From the NCBI RefSeq assembly GCF_004664715.2, contig NC_051075.1, positions 88,282,709-88,346,708 on the forward strand: a stretch of DNA of 64,000 nucleotides. Reading direction: 5' to 3'. The stretch is from Peromyscus leucopus. Lineage: Eukaryota; Chordata; Mammalia; Rodentia; Cricetidae. This document shows, piece by piece, positions 22,990 through 35,837 of this stretch; the stretch's first letter is position 1, and the number at the start of each line of letters is the position of its first letter. Made by a program: the position numbers and the translations under genes. Below the pieces are notes generated by a model. It did no database searches. It saw nothing but the letters and a program-made list of their open reading frames with translations, and was not told the origin of the DNA.

Positions 22990-24994
22990 AAATTATCTCT
23001 TACCTCTTGCATTATAAATCTATCACATGCATAAAATGCTTAAGAGAATTATCTGTTTTCTCCATTTGCACTGTCTTGATATGTTTCTTGATTTACACCA
23101 ATAGTAAATGGTCAATAACAATTAATTATCAGAATATTGGTTTCTTTATGTAGAATAAAGTTTTGTTAACTAAAAAAAAATGCGGCTGTACTTTTTTTAA
23201 TTGTGTTACTGTAGAGTTAAAGAAAATTCAGACTAAAATTCTACACTAGTAGACACAAAGCAATAATGTTTACTTGACATCCTCTCTCAAAACTTCATTC
23301 CCACAAGGCATACCACAAAGTGCTACATGTTTTAGTTGCTCTTGTGTTGCCCAGAAATATCAATCCAATGAAATTTGCTAGTTCCCTAAAGGTTAGTCAT
23401 CTCATTATTTTTAAATGTAGTCTAGTATATGGAAAATGCTTTTCTTTTTATATTGTGGTCATTTTATAAAAGTAATTATTAACTGGAGATTAAAGACAAG
23501 TATTCATACTTATGGGTTAAATACTCCTATCAATACTAATGTTAAAATTAATGTAGAATAATATAGAAGATCATACTTGATTAATAAATTTTATGTAAAT
23601 AAGGGATTGTGATTTTAATGTGTAAAAAATATTTGAGAACAAGACAAAGGCACAACTTTCTTACAGACACCTTTCAGTAAATGTTTAGTGTTTAGCTCTC
23701 CTAGTCTCTCTGGTGGAAAAACTGGATCCTTTTATAAATTGCCTGCATCTAGAAGTGACCAATATGATTCCATCAGATTTCACTGAATGACCTTGAGAAT
23801 TTTTAAAATAAAACAGCCCATCTATAACTGACCCAAAGTGAAGCTTATAGTAAGTTCACCCAGAACAGGCCATTTCGCTTTACATCTTGAAATTGGTGAA
23901 ATAACAGTTTATCCACAGGGAATATTTGTGATTATCTGACAAACACAGGTAAACAGTTTGGGGAATTTTCTCCTAAAAGTTGCTCTGTAGCTCCTCTAGT
24001 AGCTGATATTGTAAAGAAAGAGTGGGAGCATCGTGTGGGTGGGTGGCAAAGGAGCAGCTAACTTTGTGCCCATGCTTGGTTCCAAGACACTGGAAAGGTC
24101 ATGAGTCACAAGACCTCGCTCACCATTGTGCTACTGTGAAAAAACAGACGTAAAAGTTTATTCTCCCTCTTTCTCAAGCCTGAAATCCACTCTTGCCTCC
24201 TTTGGTTGCAGTTTAGAGATGATCTGCTTGCCATCTCATACCCAGTGTCCAAGTGAAGCCACATGCTATAACTCTGACATTGGTTATGGTTTGTATGCTT
24301 CTGTTTCTATAATAACACTTTCTACATCACACTTTTAGTATATGAAGTAATCATTTAGAAAAAAATAGCAACATCCTACTCAACAAAAAAAAAAATTATA
24401 CCCATCTGAAAGAAGTCTTGAAAAAATGAAAAGTTAACAATTATATTAAGTGTGTCCAGACTCTCTAAGGGGGATAAAGGAAGTGAGTGTAAGACAGAGT
24501 TTGTATAGCTAAAGTGTATATGAATTTTTTAAAATGAGAAAACAAATGCAATTCTCAAATTTGCTGCTTCAACTATTAATTCTGTCCGATAACATTCATG
24601 GAGTTTACTCAAGCTCAAACTTACAATTCAATCTGCTGTGTCTTTAAAGCACACATTATGAGTTTTCAGTATCGCCTGACACATGGAAGAAAGCCACAGA
24701 GAAGTGTGACTATTCACTGACATCTAAAGTTCACAGTGTTAACAGCCCCGGCAGGGAAAAGATTTTCTAAAGAAATTGACATGTACTCTACTTTTGGAAA
24801 GTGTATTAGTGAAATAAAAGATCCCAAAGAATTAAAATTTCCCTCTGTATACCATGCTGGGGGAGAGAAGGGATAAATCCATGGGTGCCAGCCTGAGGAG
24901 GGACTTGCAACAGAGGAAGAGACTCCACACTGTTCTACACTTGTGTATTTGTCTTGTGTTTCATCTTTTCTATAAAATTATCAAAGATCTACAG
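22990..24994. other. Repeat-poor AT-rich intron stretch
   Basis: No recognised SINE, L1 or hAT element and no plausible exon. A more GC-balanced patch at about 24000-24320 has no identity I can give. Confidence 0.45.
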
Positions 24995-25197
24995 CAGCAT
25001 TTCTCAACCTATGAGTCGTGACCCCTTTGGGGGTCACATAGCAGACATCCTGCATATTGGATATTGACATTATGATTCACAACAGTAACAAAGTTACAGT
25101 TATGAAGTAGCAACAAAAAGAAAATTATGGTTGGGATCACCACAGCATGAGGAACTGTGTTAAAGGGCTGCAGCATTAGGAAGGCTGAGAACCATTG
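24995..25197 (+). mobile_element. URR1 hAT-type non-autonomous transposon
   Basis: Terminal inverted repeats are cagcatttctcaacct at the left and aggctgagaaccattg at the right. Internal landmarks are gtcgtgacccctttggggg, aacagtaacaaagttacag, tatgaagtagcaac and ggatcaccacagcatgagg. The flanking 8-mers atctacag and gtctacaa match at 6 of 8 positions, as expected for a hAT target duplication. Confidence 0.92.
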
Positions 25198-25408
25198 GTC
25201 TACAAGAAAAGTCAGAAAAAACTAGTTTTCCCTCTTCTGGGCTTGACCAAACTGCAGATAAATCCAGTTCCTTTCCATTTATTTCCCAGTTTCTTTTAGG
25301 AAGCTGTAGGCGTATCAGCCTATGTGCCTTATTGAACCTAAATGACAAGAGAGACCCAGTGACTTGTTTTTATGCTTTCTACAATAAGGAATAAAACTGT
25401 AAGGATAT

Positions 25409-25583
25409 GGGCTGGGGAGGTGGCTCAGCAGTCAAGACAGCGTACAACCATCTGTAATAACTCCAGTTCTAGGGGATCTGACGCCCTCCCTCTTCAGGCC
25501 TCAGGCGGCACCAGCCACACATTTGGTTGCACATGCACGCAGGCAAAAATACTTATACATATAAAACAAAAATAAATAAATCC
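25409..25583 (+). repeat. B3 SINE with internal deletion
   Basis: It begins gggctggggaggtggctcag, skips much of the box region, then reads ctgtaataactccagttc, gatctgacgccctccc and catgcacgcaggcaaaa, and ends in an A-rich tail. Confidence 0.88.
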
Positions 25584-26379
25584 CTAAGGTGCACACTGCA
25601 AGAACATATTACAAGTGCACTAAGAAATGGGAGTACGTACTACTTCAGTTTAGGTGAATGCCACCAGTGGCTGCAGGTAGGGAGTACACATCTGCTGTCT
25701 CCCACCATGTAATGCTGTACAGTGCTTCTACCTGGCCCTACACCTTCTCTCCTGTATCTTCAGTCCCTGCTTCAATCTCTGTCCCACAGTGACTGTTCTA
25801 TAGATATGTGTGATCTGGATTTGGGATGCTTTTTCGGGTGTTTAAGGAGGTGACTTCAGACATTGTTAGAGCTTTTCAATCACCTTTGCTTAAGTTGGTT
25901 GTGCTCATGCCTCAGGAAATAGTATGTTTATCCCCTTTCTTTTGGGGGAAAAAACTCAAATAAATAATGATAGCTTTAAATAGAATCCTTGTGCTATATA
26001 TTTATTTTCAGTTGCACACTATGTTGTGATTTAAAAATGCATGCTAACCTAGTAGAATCATTATGATTCTTTATGAGTTTATTACATTTGGAGAGAAGAA
26101 AGGCCTAATTGAAAGAATGTATTTCTTTTATGTGAGAGCAATTAATAAAATTCTAAATAATTTACAGAATAAATGGTGTGTTGTAGAAGATGAAAAGATA
26201 TTTTGCAAATAATCTATGTCTTATGTTCATACAACCCATCCTTTATTTATACATAAAATACTTGTTAATTCTTCCATAATAAATGTGTAATATGTGTAAT
26301 TATAAATTTTAAACTTTCTTTAAAATTATTGAAAATAGTTTGTTTACTAAAAATATGGTTTTATCACACAGCTTTAAAT

Positions 26380-27090
26380 GGGTTATCTCTATTACATCCC
26401 TCCTCTTAGAACTCAGGGGACCCCATGAAAGAAGAGGCAGAAAGAGTGTAAGAGCCAGAAGGATTGGAGGACACCAGGAAAACAAGGCCCTGTGAATCAA
26501 ATAAGCAAAGCTCATATGAACTTATAGAAACTGAAGCTGAAAGCACAGGGCCCATGAGGGTCTTCACCTGGTCCTCTGTGTATATATTACAGCTTTCAGC
26601 TTAGTGTTTTTATGGGATTCCTGAGTGTGTGATTGAGTGTGTCTCTGATTCTTGTGCCTGCTCTTGAGGCTCTTTTCCTTCTGTTGGGTTGCCTTGTCCA
26701 GTCTTGATGTGATGGTTTTTGTTTTATTTTATTATATTTCAATTTGTCATGGTTGGTTGTTAGCTTATAAAAGCCTATTATTTTCTTTTCTTTCTTTTTT
26801 TTTTTTTTGGTTTTTCGAGACAGGGTTTCTCTGTGTAGCTTTGCGCCTTTCCTGGAACTCACTTGGTAGCCCAGGCTGGCCTCGAACTCACAGAGATCCG
26901 CCTGGCTCTGCCTCCCGAGTGCTGGGATTAAAGGCGTGCGCCACCACTGCCCGGCATCTGTTCTTTTCTAATGAGAGATAGAAAGGGTGTAGATCTAGAG
27001 GGGAGAGAAGATAGGGAGAAACTGAGAGGAATATGGTGGAACTGTAGTCAGGATCCATTATATAAAAAAAAAATCTATTTTCAATAAAAG
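26380..27090 (+). mobile_element. L1 3' UTR (5'-truncated), interrupted by B1
   Basis: It opens with gaagaggcagaaagagtgtaag and ggaggacaccaggaaaacaag, then ttttatgggattcctgag, ctcttttccttctgttggg and a poly-T-rich block. After the B1 it resumes with a purine block and ends in tattttcaataaaag. The same phrases occur at 49980..50640, so both copies belong to one rodent L1 (Lx-like) group. Confidence 0.85.
26792..26955 (-). repeat. Young B1 SINE nested in L1 3' UTR
   Basis: This is one of the best-preserved B1s here, reading ttcgagacagggtttctctg through gtgctgggattaaaggcgtgcgcc with few changes. Copies of ttcttttct on both sides (26782-26790 and 26961-26969) fit a duplication. It splits the surrounding L1. 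Confidence 0.97.
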
Positions 27091-27792
27091 GGGAAAAATA
27101 AAATGCCAAAAAATATGGTTTCGTGACTTATAACTATTTTCACTTGTCATAAGTTGAGAGTGAACACTTATTGTGTCAGTCCTTATATTTAAAAATGGAA
27201 ACTGGAATACATAGCATATGTCATATTTAACAACTGTTGATGTCATATTTTTACAAATTATGAGTGAGATGAATCACTGCATCAATATTTTTAAAAATCT
27301 TATATAATTAGAGACCAAATACAGAATGGTTTAATAAAAATATAGCAGGTGTCAGAATCAATAAAACACTCACACAATTGCCTCATTATTGATTGATCTT
27401 ATCAGTGAGACTACACTGTAATGTGAGCCAAGGGATCCTCATTGGTCTCAGGTCAGTTTGTTTACGTAGATGGTCTCAGATTTTTGGTTGATCTGATTTC
27501 ATGCTCCTAGGCCCTTCTATACTGGAATTTAAGGTCAACCAGAAAATACAGAGTAAAGTTCATCTATGAATAGACTCCTTATATATTCAAACTTAATAAT
27601 TTCTTAAGTCTCCAATCCAACTCCATATTAATTACCAAAAAATGCATTTTCTCATACTATTGTTGTTAAAGTTACACATATTCTTAACATTATTTAATAT
27701 TAATCCAACTAATACATATGTATTATTACAGAAACACTTGAGTTCAGCAACAGAAATGATGAGTATGTTTGAGTGTTAAGAGAGCCTATTGT

Positions 27793-27940
27793 AGTCTGAT
27801 GTGGTGGCACATGCCTTTAATCCCAACACTCTAGAAGCAGAGAGGCGGAGGGTCTCTGTGAGTTCAAGGCCAGTCTAGACTACAGAGTCAGCTCCAGGTC
27901 AGAGAAACCCTATCTTGAAAAACCAAAAACCAAAACAGAC
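27793..27940 (+). repeat. B1 SINE with 12-bp duplication
   Basis: It reads agtctgatgtggtggcacatg through gaaaccctatcttgaaaaac. Perfect copies of agagagcctatt occur at 27779-27790 and 27948-27959. Confidence 0.95.
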
Positions 27941-27979
27941 AAGAGAGAGAGAGCCTATTTTATCTATACTACAAATTAG

Positions 27980-28048
27980 GAAAAAGGAGAAGGAAATGAA
28001 GGGAGGGAGAGAGGGAAGGGATGGAGGAAGAAAGGAAGGAAGGAGGGA
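27980..28048. repeat. GGA/GGAA-rich polypurine tract
   Basis: About 70 bp of purines with only a single t, mixing GGGA, GAGA and GGAA units. Confidence 0.88.
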
Positions 28049-28134
28049 CAAAATTAATCTCTTGGAAGTAAAGAATATAACGACAATTAAGCTCAGTTTG
28101 AAAGACAACATTTTTCAAGTAAAAGAAATAAAAT

Positions 28135-28255
28135 AGGGAGTAGATCTGGATGAGAAAGGAGGTGGGGAGGAACTAGAAGGAGTAGAGGGAGGGGAAAGTA
28201 TATTCAGATTATATTGTATGAGAAAAGAAACTATGTTTAATAAAAGGGGGATAAA
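28135..28255 (+). mobile_element. L1 3'-end fragment
   Basis: It contains gggagtagatctggatgag, ggtggggaggaactagaagg and attatattgtatgag, and ends in tttaataaaaggg. This is the last part of the same L1 3'-UTR type seen at 26380..27090. Confidence 0.78.
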
Positions 28256-31084
28256 GAAATAAATAGTCACAAAAGAAGAAAGCAGGAACGGGGAAATGGT
28301 TTTCTAAATTCACCCAAATAGTGTCCCTGCAATGAATAATGAGGAAGGAAAAAAGAGAAGATCATGCAAATCATTGATTTGAAATAATGAATTTCATGAG
28401 TAAAAATGTTCGCTGCATTCTTAGACTACGGGACACACAATTCTGAAAATTTAGGATCCTGGAGGCAAACAGAAGATACTACAAGCTTCTAGGAATCAAA
28501 AAGAAAAACAAACATATTGGGTAAGAATTATAAAAAATCAAAATAGCTTTATACTAGTATTCAGCCATATCACCAAATATTAAATAAAATGAAAGTGCTT
28601 CCATACATGGATATATAAAAATCATAAAAGGTCTTTCAATAATTTTTGACAAGTTATTCTTGTTTACTTGAACAAGAAAGCCAGCCAGTGATACTCATGG
28701 TAACGTCTTCTCTCATTGCAAGCCCAGGTTTAGTCATGGGAGCTCATGAAGCTTACACACTGAGATAATTTACATTCATGCAAACACCAATAATCTCATC
28801 TTGCCTAACATATTTAATGCAGAAAACAATGCCTCATTTTTAAAAATACTTTCCACAATTAATTTTATGGAAGCCAAGAACCCAAAGTTCTATCAAATTC
28901 AGAACAAAGAAGAGATAATGCCTACAGTTCTTTAAAAGCTTAAAGACACATGGTGTTGTGGATGGAACGAACAAACAGGATGACTGAAGGGACAGAATCC
29001 CTCTGATTTCCAAGGCATGTGTGAAAAAGCTTAGCTGGGCAAATCTGGCTCCTCTTCCACTCTGTGCATTAACTTGCAAATAACTCGATGGCAAATAACT
29101 AAATAACTTAATTCGTGTTGACTGACCACCTATTGAGTCTAAAGTGTTCGCACTGAAGCCATGAGAGGAGAGCGGCTTACATTGTCAAGAATACACTCTA
29201 TAGACACTATTTTTGAGCTACATACTAATCCACATTGTTTAGGGCTCATGGGAGATATGGTTCTATTTTTCCATCTCTCTCTGTCTGAGGCTTGGATTAT
29301 GTCCAGTTTCCACCAACCCATTTTTTCCTTCTAGAATGCCAATTATAGCTTTTATTTTGTTCAGGGGGAAAGCAACAGATAAAGGAAATTTGCAACACTT
29401 CAAAATCACATCAATGGCAAGGGACTAAGAAAGGAATTTTCTGTCAGAAACAATTTAGGGGAAGGAGTTACAAACACTTTTCAATTTAAATATAAAACCA
29501 GAGTGGGAGATGAACTTGAAGTTAAACAGCTCTAGTTTAGAACTTTGAAAAACAGGCATATAATCAATACCACCATGGGTATGTTTTCAATATGTTTTGA
29601 TTTGGCATAATGAAGTATTGGCTTTCTTCTTTCTTAAATATTAAATGAAATTATGACCATATAAATGTGTATCTAAGTATGAGCCACATGGCTTAATTTC
29701 TCCAAACAAAGCAATGTAATTAGCAAGTTGGTGAAGTGGAAATATATAAAAGATTAAAACATCCGAAAAATGAACAAATAATCTAATTGTAGGTAGTATT
29801 CACCAAAAGTTCAAAAAATAGCCATACCAGAAATTAAAAACTACAAATGCACTGTACTATTAATACTATATAAAAAATCAATAATTACAGTTCAAAATTA
29901 TCTCAAAAGTCACTGTTACCTCATTTGTGCAGTAGCAGAGTTTGCACTGAGTACTAAGTGTGAACCAAACCCTATACCATCTATTTTAAATGTTTATTGT
30001 TTATTTATATGTGTATATAAATATTCTTAAGAACAAAGTTATGTTTAAAAGTAAAATTCATTAAAGAAAAGCTTTCCTCCATCACTCTGGAGGAACTCAC
30101 AGTTGGAAGTAAACGCTGTCTACCCCACCCCCAGTAGCATCATGGGACTTGACAAGGGCTGATTGAGTTAACACCTGACCCTCGTCAAGCACATATTAAT
30201 AAAATTAAATGTAAAATTGATTTCATTGACAAACCACCCAAGGTAGAGTAAAAAACTTTCCTGGCCACTAGATAGAGTCTTGGGCGCTTTGAAGTTTTAA
30301 AATAAACATTTATGCCTTCATAAAATACAATGAATTGAGCAAAAAAGACAGAGGCATGGACAGGCTTGATTTCACTCAAAATCATCTGTCTTTTAATGCT
30401 GTTTCATTAAATAGTGCTTTAACACTTCTGGGGGTACTTTTCAGATGTGGAGCCTCTTCAAGTCTTTCATATCTTTTTGAAACATCCTCTTGGACCTATT
30501 ATTACCCTAGAGAAATTTCTCTCACATCAGTGCCATGGGGAGCCAACTGCCACGCCCATGTAGCACATTAAAGCAAGCAAGAAACAATATAATCCATCTC
30601 TTCTCATGGTGGTTGTATAATTTCACCCAATCTCAACTTAAAAAAACCTTTAACAAAAAGTAGATAAAGAAACATAAATATAGTTTGATAATATTTTTTA
30701 AATAATTGATTATATTCTTCACCTCAGTTAGACTGAGGTGGTATTGGACTATATAGGCAAAGAAATCGTAATAGAAAAACAACAGAACTACTGGTCATGT
30801 GATTCACACCAAACAGAACAACAAAACACTCCAAACTTCAACTCCTTACATACACACAGACTCACAGGCAGGCTCGCGCAGCTCACAGGCTCACACATAT
30901 GCTAACTTCATCCTTGCTTTGCTGTGCTGTGGGGCGCTTTCAGGTGCTAAGGGACACCCACACTTAAACAACACAAACAGAAAGTACATGCTGGCATCTT
31001 TATCTGTGCCAAAGTATGTTGCTTTTAGAACTGTAAAGAGAACTGAGGAATATATTGTTGAAATTCATAGAGTGATGCTTTTTA
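28256..31084. other. Repeat-poor AT-rich intron stretch
   Basis: About 2.8 kb with no recognised interspersed repeat and no plausible coding exon. It may hold conserved non-coding sequence, but alignment would be needed. Confidence 0.45.
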
Positions 31085-31100
31085 ATAGAGCTTTTTCTTA

Positions 31101-31151
31101 TATTTTTGGTTGTGAGCCTAGCCTTGAATGGCTGAGCCATCTCTCCAGCCC
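31101..31151 (-). repeat. 51-bp B2-head retroposon with perfect 16-bp duplication
   Basis: The insert's reverse complement begins gggctggagagatggctcag (the B2 head), continues with a non-B2 stretch containing ggctaggctcacaacc, and ends aaaaata. It is bounded by identical 16-mers atagagctttttctta at 31085-31100 and 31152-31167. The whole insert is therefore one retroposition event of a very short RNA, not a decayed long B2. Confidence 0.85.
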
Positions 31152-32014
31152 ATAGAGCTTTTTCTTAATGAGACAAATGACTCAGAGATATGAATGACTT
31201 GAAGAAGGTCCAGATCTGAAAAATACTCCTGAAGTATTTAAAGCAATATTTAATGAAATAGCATTAAAAGACAGATGGTTTTGGACAAAATCAGGCCTGT
31301 CCATGCCTCTGTCTTCTTAAATGCAGCAAAATACACAGATGTTAAACATACAATTTGATGAATTTGAACAAATGAATACAGTCATGATAGAGAAATACCA
31401 ATGAAGACAGAATTTGCCTCTCCTCAGCAATGTTTGGGAGACACAGTCCCATTCATGCACTCAAGCCTATTCATTCTTTCTCGGTGCTTTCACTCCATTT
31501 TTGTGAATATACCAAAGCCCTCCACGCCTTATAAGCCTATTAATAGATCTGTACTCATATCAAGCTGGAAGCTGAGATGGATTAATCTGTGATTCACATT
31601 CTAGTTGAAATCTTTTTGTAAGCATAGGCTTTTTATCTCTCTTGAATGATGCCTAAGTCTAAAGAACTTCTAATAGGCACATATTTCATTTGAGGGGTGG
31701 TGGGAGGGGCAGGGATGCCAAACACTGTCCCAAAACAATCAAACCATGTCACAGTCCTGCTAGCAAATCAGCAAGAGTGCCACTCATTGGTGGTGTCATT
31801 CTGATTAAAGATGGCTGTTCTAATCTGTGTCACTAGAAATTGTAATCTGCCACCACTGACTACTGAATACTTTCTCATATTATTGTCAGTCATACAGCTA
31901 TTTAAGTAACAGTTCCATTTTTATTTCTATATTATTGGACATGCTTATAGAATTAACATACATTTCAATTTTACTTTTCGTTTTATTTCTTTGTATGTGG
32001 TATATTGTGTGTGC

Positions 32015-32312
32015 ATATTCCTGGGCATGTGTGTACAGGTGTGTGAAGGCCTGAGGTGAACATCTAGTGTTTTCCTCAATTGCTCTTCACCTGTTTTTGG
32101 AAAGGATCGCTCAGTGATCTAGGAATTGACCTTTCTGCCATACTGTCTGGCCAGTTAGTTCCTTCATCCTCTTGTCTCTGCCTCCCTAGTGTGGGATTGC
32201 AGGTGAGTGCTGTTGCTCCTGGCTTGTTACAAAGGCACTGGAGAGCAAAGCCAATGCCCCGTGCATATGCAGCAACATTTTACCAACAAAGCCATCTCCA
32301 GACCTCCTGCTT
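32015..32312 (-). repeat. B4-type (B1+ID) SINE
   Basis: The reverse-complement element carries gtgtgtgaaggcctgagg, ctcaattgctcttcacctg, tctctgcctccctagtg, gattgcaggtgagtgctg and ends with aagccatctccagacc. It is inserted in the old L1. Confidence 0.8.
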
Positions 32313-33337
32313 TCGTTTTCTTACTGGTAATTTATAACCAGAAAATTTTCATTTTGATGAAGCACAATGATCTATTTTTAAATGGTTATTTCATTCTGAA
32401 TCATGAAGACAATTTTGTGTTTTTATTTAAGAGGTGTGATTCTTTGAGCATTTCACTTAGTACTATAATCTATCTCTAAGGAATATACACATACAGTAGG
32501 AAGTAATGGTTGAAGTGCATTTCCTTCTCTGTATGCTTGTCCAGCTGTTTCAGCATCATTTGTTGAGAACATCTTCTTTGATACATGCAAGTTCCTTTCC
32601 TCATGAACCATTGTAAATCTATCAGGTTATTTCGGAACTCCATGCTGCTTTATTCCTCCATCTGTCTATTCTTTTTCTGCTCTCTTGATTATTGTGATTT
32701 TATTCTAAATTCTGAAAATAGATAAGAAAAATCTTCTAACTTTTTCAAGACTGTTTTGATATTCTAGATTGCTCACATTCCCACAGACCAATTAAGAGCA
32801 GTTTATTAATTTACATCTCTTTGAAGCCTTTGAATATTTCGATTTTGATATTGACTCTATAAGTGAACTCAAAGAAGATTGCCATCTTAAGAGGGTTGGG
32901 CTCTCTAAGTCTTAAACTTGACATACCCTTTAACTGTTCAAGTCTTCATTTTCACTATTCTCTATAATTTTTACAACTTTTATTCTTCCTTTTATTGATT
33001 TTATAGACTTTCTTGGGAAACTTTATACATACTTACATTATCCAAAGTTAAAATGTTTTACTTCCTTTTTAATAATTATGCCTTTTATTTCTTTTGGGTC
33101 ATTTTCTGGCTTAGATTACCAGTACAATATTGAGTAGACAGTGTTCATAGTTAGCCTCATTTTCTTTCTTATCTCATAAAGAAATCACTCAATATTTCAC
33201 CTTCTGGCTTTATCTTCTGATATAACGTATCTACAGATTATATGTAAACATTCTTGTGATGCTGGTATATTTACTTAATATACTAAAATTTTGAATTTAC
33301 TGTTTTTAATTCTCTTTCCCCATCTGTCTCTCCCTCT

Positions 33338-33339
<2 letters not shown>

Positions 33340-33384
<45 letters not shown>
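33340..33384. repeat. (TG)n microsatellite
   Basis: About 22 uninterrupted TG repeats at the tail side of a minus-strand B3. Confidence 0.96.
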
Positions 33385-33385
<1 letters not shown>

Positions 33386-33532
33386 TGAGTAAAGGCAAAG
33401 GTGCCATGGAGGCCAGAATCCCCTGAAGCTGGAGTTACAAGGTGTTGTAAGCAGCCTGACAGAGGTGCTGGAACTGTATTCCCTGCAAGAGTGTTACAGT
33501 CCCTTAACCGTGGAGCCAACCTTCCACCCCGC
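33385..33532 (-). repeat. B3-type SINE
   Basis: It reads gaggccagaatcccctgaagctgg, gttacaaggtgttgtaagc and ccttaaccgtggagcc, a reverse-complement B3. The TG run next to it is its expanded 3' end. Confidence 0.82.
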
Positions 33533-34165
33533 AAATTCTCCAGCTTTTATTATGTTATAGTTCTTATTTTCTTACTTTGAAGAATCTCTATTTTCACTCA
33601 TAAAATGAATGTGTCTATTCTAACCATATTTTGATATTCAAATGCTGGCTTGACTTAATTCATTATTTTAAAGATTCTGTTTGTCATCTGTTTTTCATCG
33701 TGTGAGAGGAGGAGGTGGCCGTCACTTGAGTCCTTGTCTTACCAACTACAGTATATGTTTTCCTCTGACTGCTTTCAATAATTCTCTTTACCTGTGGTTT
33801 TTAACAGCTTAACTTGATGTGACTAGGTATATCGCCTCAGAGTCGATTTCTATTGATTTGGTTATGACCATGCCATGTTTTCTTTCATTTAGACATTGTG
33901 TGAGTCTGTATAGTTGCATTCTTTAAAGGATGGTGAATTTTGTTCAAGTTGAGAATTAAATGCCTTGTGGTTCTCAATTCTCTCAGAATTTTTTTATACT
34001 TATAATTTATTAGGATGGACCTACTTCAACTCATTGTTAGTTCTAGGACGCGATCCTACCTTAGTCATCCTTTCTCCCAAGAGGTCACTTTTCTGAGATC
34101 CTAACTGAATATGAAGTAGTCATCAAAGTTTCTCCACTCTGCCCGAGTAACAACATCCAGTTGGG

Positions 34166-34921
34166 CCTCCCGGCTGACCCGCACCTGGGCCAGGGAACGA
34201 GCCGGAGAGGCTCAAAATGTACCTACCATCTGACCTCATTCATATTGACACGGGCCTTGGCCCAGGCCATGCACACAGGACATCTCAATGGCCAAAGCCT
34301 CCATAGCAGTGCAGTGGTAGCCACCTACAAGTGTGTGAATGTACAGTAGCTTGAGATGGACATGAAGTCCATGACTGACCATGCAGTTTGGACTCTGATG
34401 TGGACAGAACTCATCCAAGGTCTGGGCGTGAACCTGAGCTACCTCTTTCAGGACCCTGCCACCACCAACTACCCAATAAAGAAGGGCCCACTGAGTCCAT
34501 GCTTCCAAGGGGAACATGCATTGTGCCGCTACCCATCTCAAGAGGGATGTTACATTGCCTGTAAGCTATGTCCTGCACAAGCCATCACCGTCGAGGCTGA
34601 GCCAAGAGCTGATGGCAGTCGCCGGACTATGTGCTACGACATTGACATGACCAAGTGTATCGACTGTGGTTTCTGCTAGAAGGCCTGCCCTGTTGATGCC
34701 ATTGGAGGGCCCCAACTTTGAGTTCTCCACCAAGACACATGAGGAGTTGCTGTACAACAAGAAGGGGCTGAAGAATGGGGACAAGTGGGAGGCCGAGATC
34801 TCCGCCAGCATTCAGCCTGACTACCTGCACCAGTGACCTGGCACCTTGGCTCAGTCCTGTGGCCCCCACTGCACAGAAAGAAGTCATGATTCCCATCACC
34901 ACCACCCCTCCCCAAAAAAAG
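34166..34921 (+). pseudogene. Ndufs8 pseudogene: Processed pseudogene of Ndufs8
   Basis: This intronless copy derives from the mRNA for the TYKY/Ndufs8 subunit of mitochondrial complex I, which carries two 4Fe-4S clusters. Recognisable blocks are [93 protein letters not shown] and NFEFS. It is dead. The initiator ATG (34217) is out of frame with the transit-peptide region. TAG stops lie at 34347 and 34677. A 12-nt in-frame loss after CKLC removes a cluster cysteine. A 2-nt loss near 34699 shifts the frame. Hallmarks of retroposition are UTR sequence on both sides, a short A tail ending near 34920, and a direct repeat aacatccagt(t)tggg at 34152-34165 and 34922-34936. It lies antisense to Bmp5. 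The parent functional gene is elsewhere. Confidence 0.95.
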
Positions 34922-35597
34922 AACATCCAGTTTGGGAGCTGAGCTTCTTAGAAAAGTGGCCCCATTCACTGGGTGTTAGTTTCGATGTTTTGGTTGTTAC
35001 TATTTAACACAGGTCCCCACTGTATATCCCATGATGTCAGGATCTACTAGCAATCCTTGAAGCTCTGCCTTCTGAGTACTAGCTTGGCCTTGCCAATATT
35101 GAATGTTTAAGTACAGAATTAGTCCATTACAGCTGAAAGAGCAAATCACCCATTTATATAAACTTTAAATATAAAAGCTAAAATAATATAAACTAACTAG
35201 AAGTACTGTTTCCCACACTCATTCTTTGCTGTAAAACTGAAAAGAATTTAATTTATTGCTTATACCAGGCACAGAATCTTGACAATAAGATCACTAAATC
35301 CACTCCTTGGCCATAGATAACAGAGTCTTGGGAAAATTTCAAAGCAAAATTTAAAATAAAATGAAAATGAGTAGGCCCTCCTAATCTTCTTTCCCCAAAG
35401 GCAAATTTAAAAAAAGACATGAAGTTGGGCCTGTCAGTGTAGAGTACTTGTGTGGCATGTGTGAGGGCCTAATTTTGACCACTAATATTATAAAAATAAA
35501 ATGAGTAAACTGACAAGACAATTTTGCATTGCTTCATTATACTGTGTAAAGATCTCTGTTTATTTCTCTCCAATATTACTAAATAAAATATTTAATT

Positions 35598-35656
35598 TTT
35601 TTAATTTGTGTGTGCACATTTGGGGGAGTGCACATGTGGGGTGGGGGGGTGGGGGG

Positions 35657-35698
<42 letters not shown>

Positions 35699-35832
35699 GC
35701 ATGTAGAGGCAGAACAATTCGTGGTAAGCAATTCTCTTCTTCTACCCTGTGGGTTCTGGAACTCAAACCCAGGTCATCTTAAAGTCTTGAAGGCAGGTGC
35801 CTTTACTCACTGGGCCATCTTGTTGGCAGCCC
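35598..35832 (-). repeat. B2/B3-superfamily SINE with (TG)n
   Basis: The reverse-complement tRNA-derived SINE contains accctgtgggttctgg, aactcaaacccaggtcatc, cctttactcactgggccatc. An uninterrupted TG run at 35660-35698 and G runs sit at its tail side. Confidence 0.82.
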
Positions 35833-35837
35833 AAGAT

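Larger units (their letters stand above)
31320..34100 (-). mobile_element. Ancient L1M-type LINE, antisense fragments
   Basis: Read on the plus strand, several blocks match the reverse complement of old mammalian L1 ORF2/3' regions: ccaaacactgtcccaaaac, tttcagcatcatttgttgagaac, ctccatctgtctattc, cttaacttgatgtgactagg. It is highly diverged and interrupted by a B4, a TG repeat and a B3. I infer a single old insertion, but two adjacent fragments are possible. Confidence 0.6.

Noticed and set aside
34356..34679. Apparent intact Ndufs8-like protein segment
   Set aside because: It is a piece of a disabled processed pseudogene with flanking stops, a 12-nt loss removing a cluster cysteine and a later frameshift.
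33283..35766. Frames with poly(His-Thr) or poly(Val-Cys) runs
   Set aside because: They translate TG/CA microsatellites beside SINEs.
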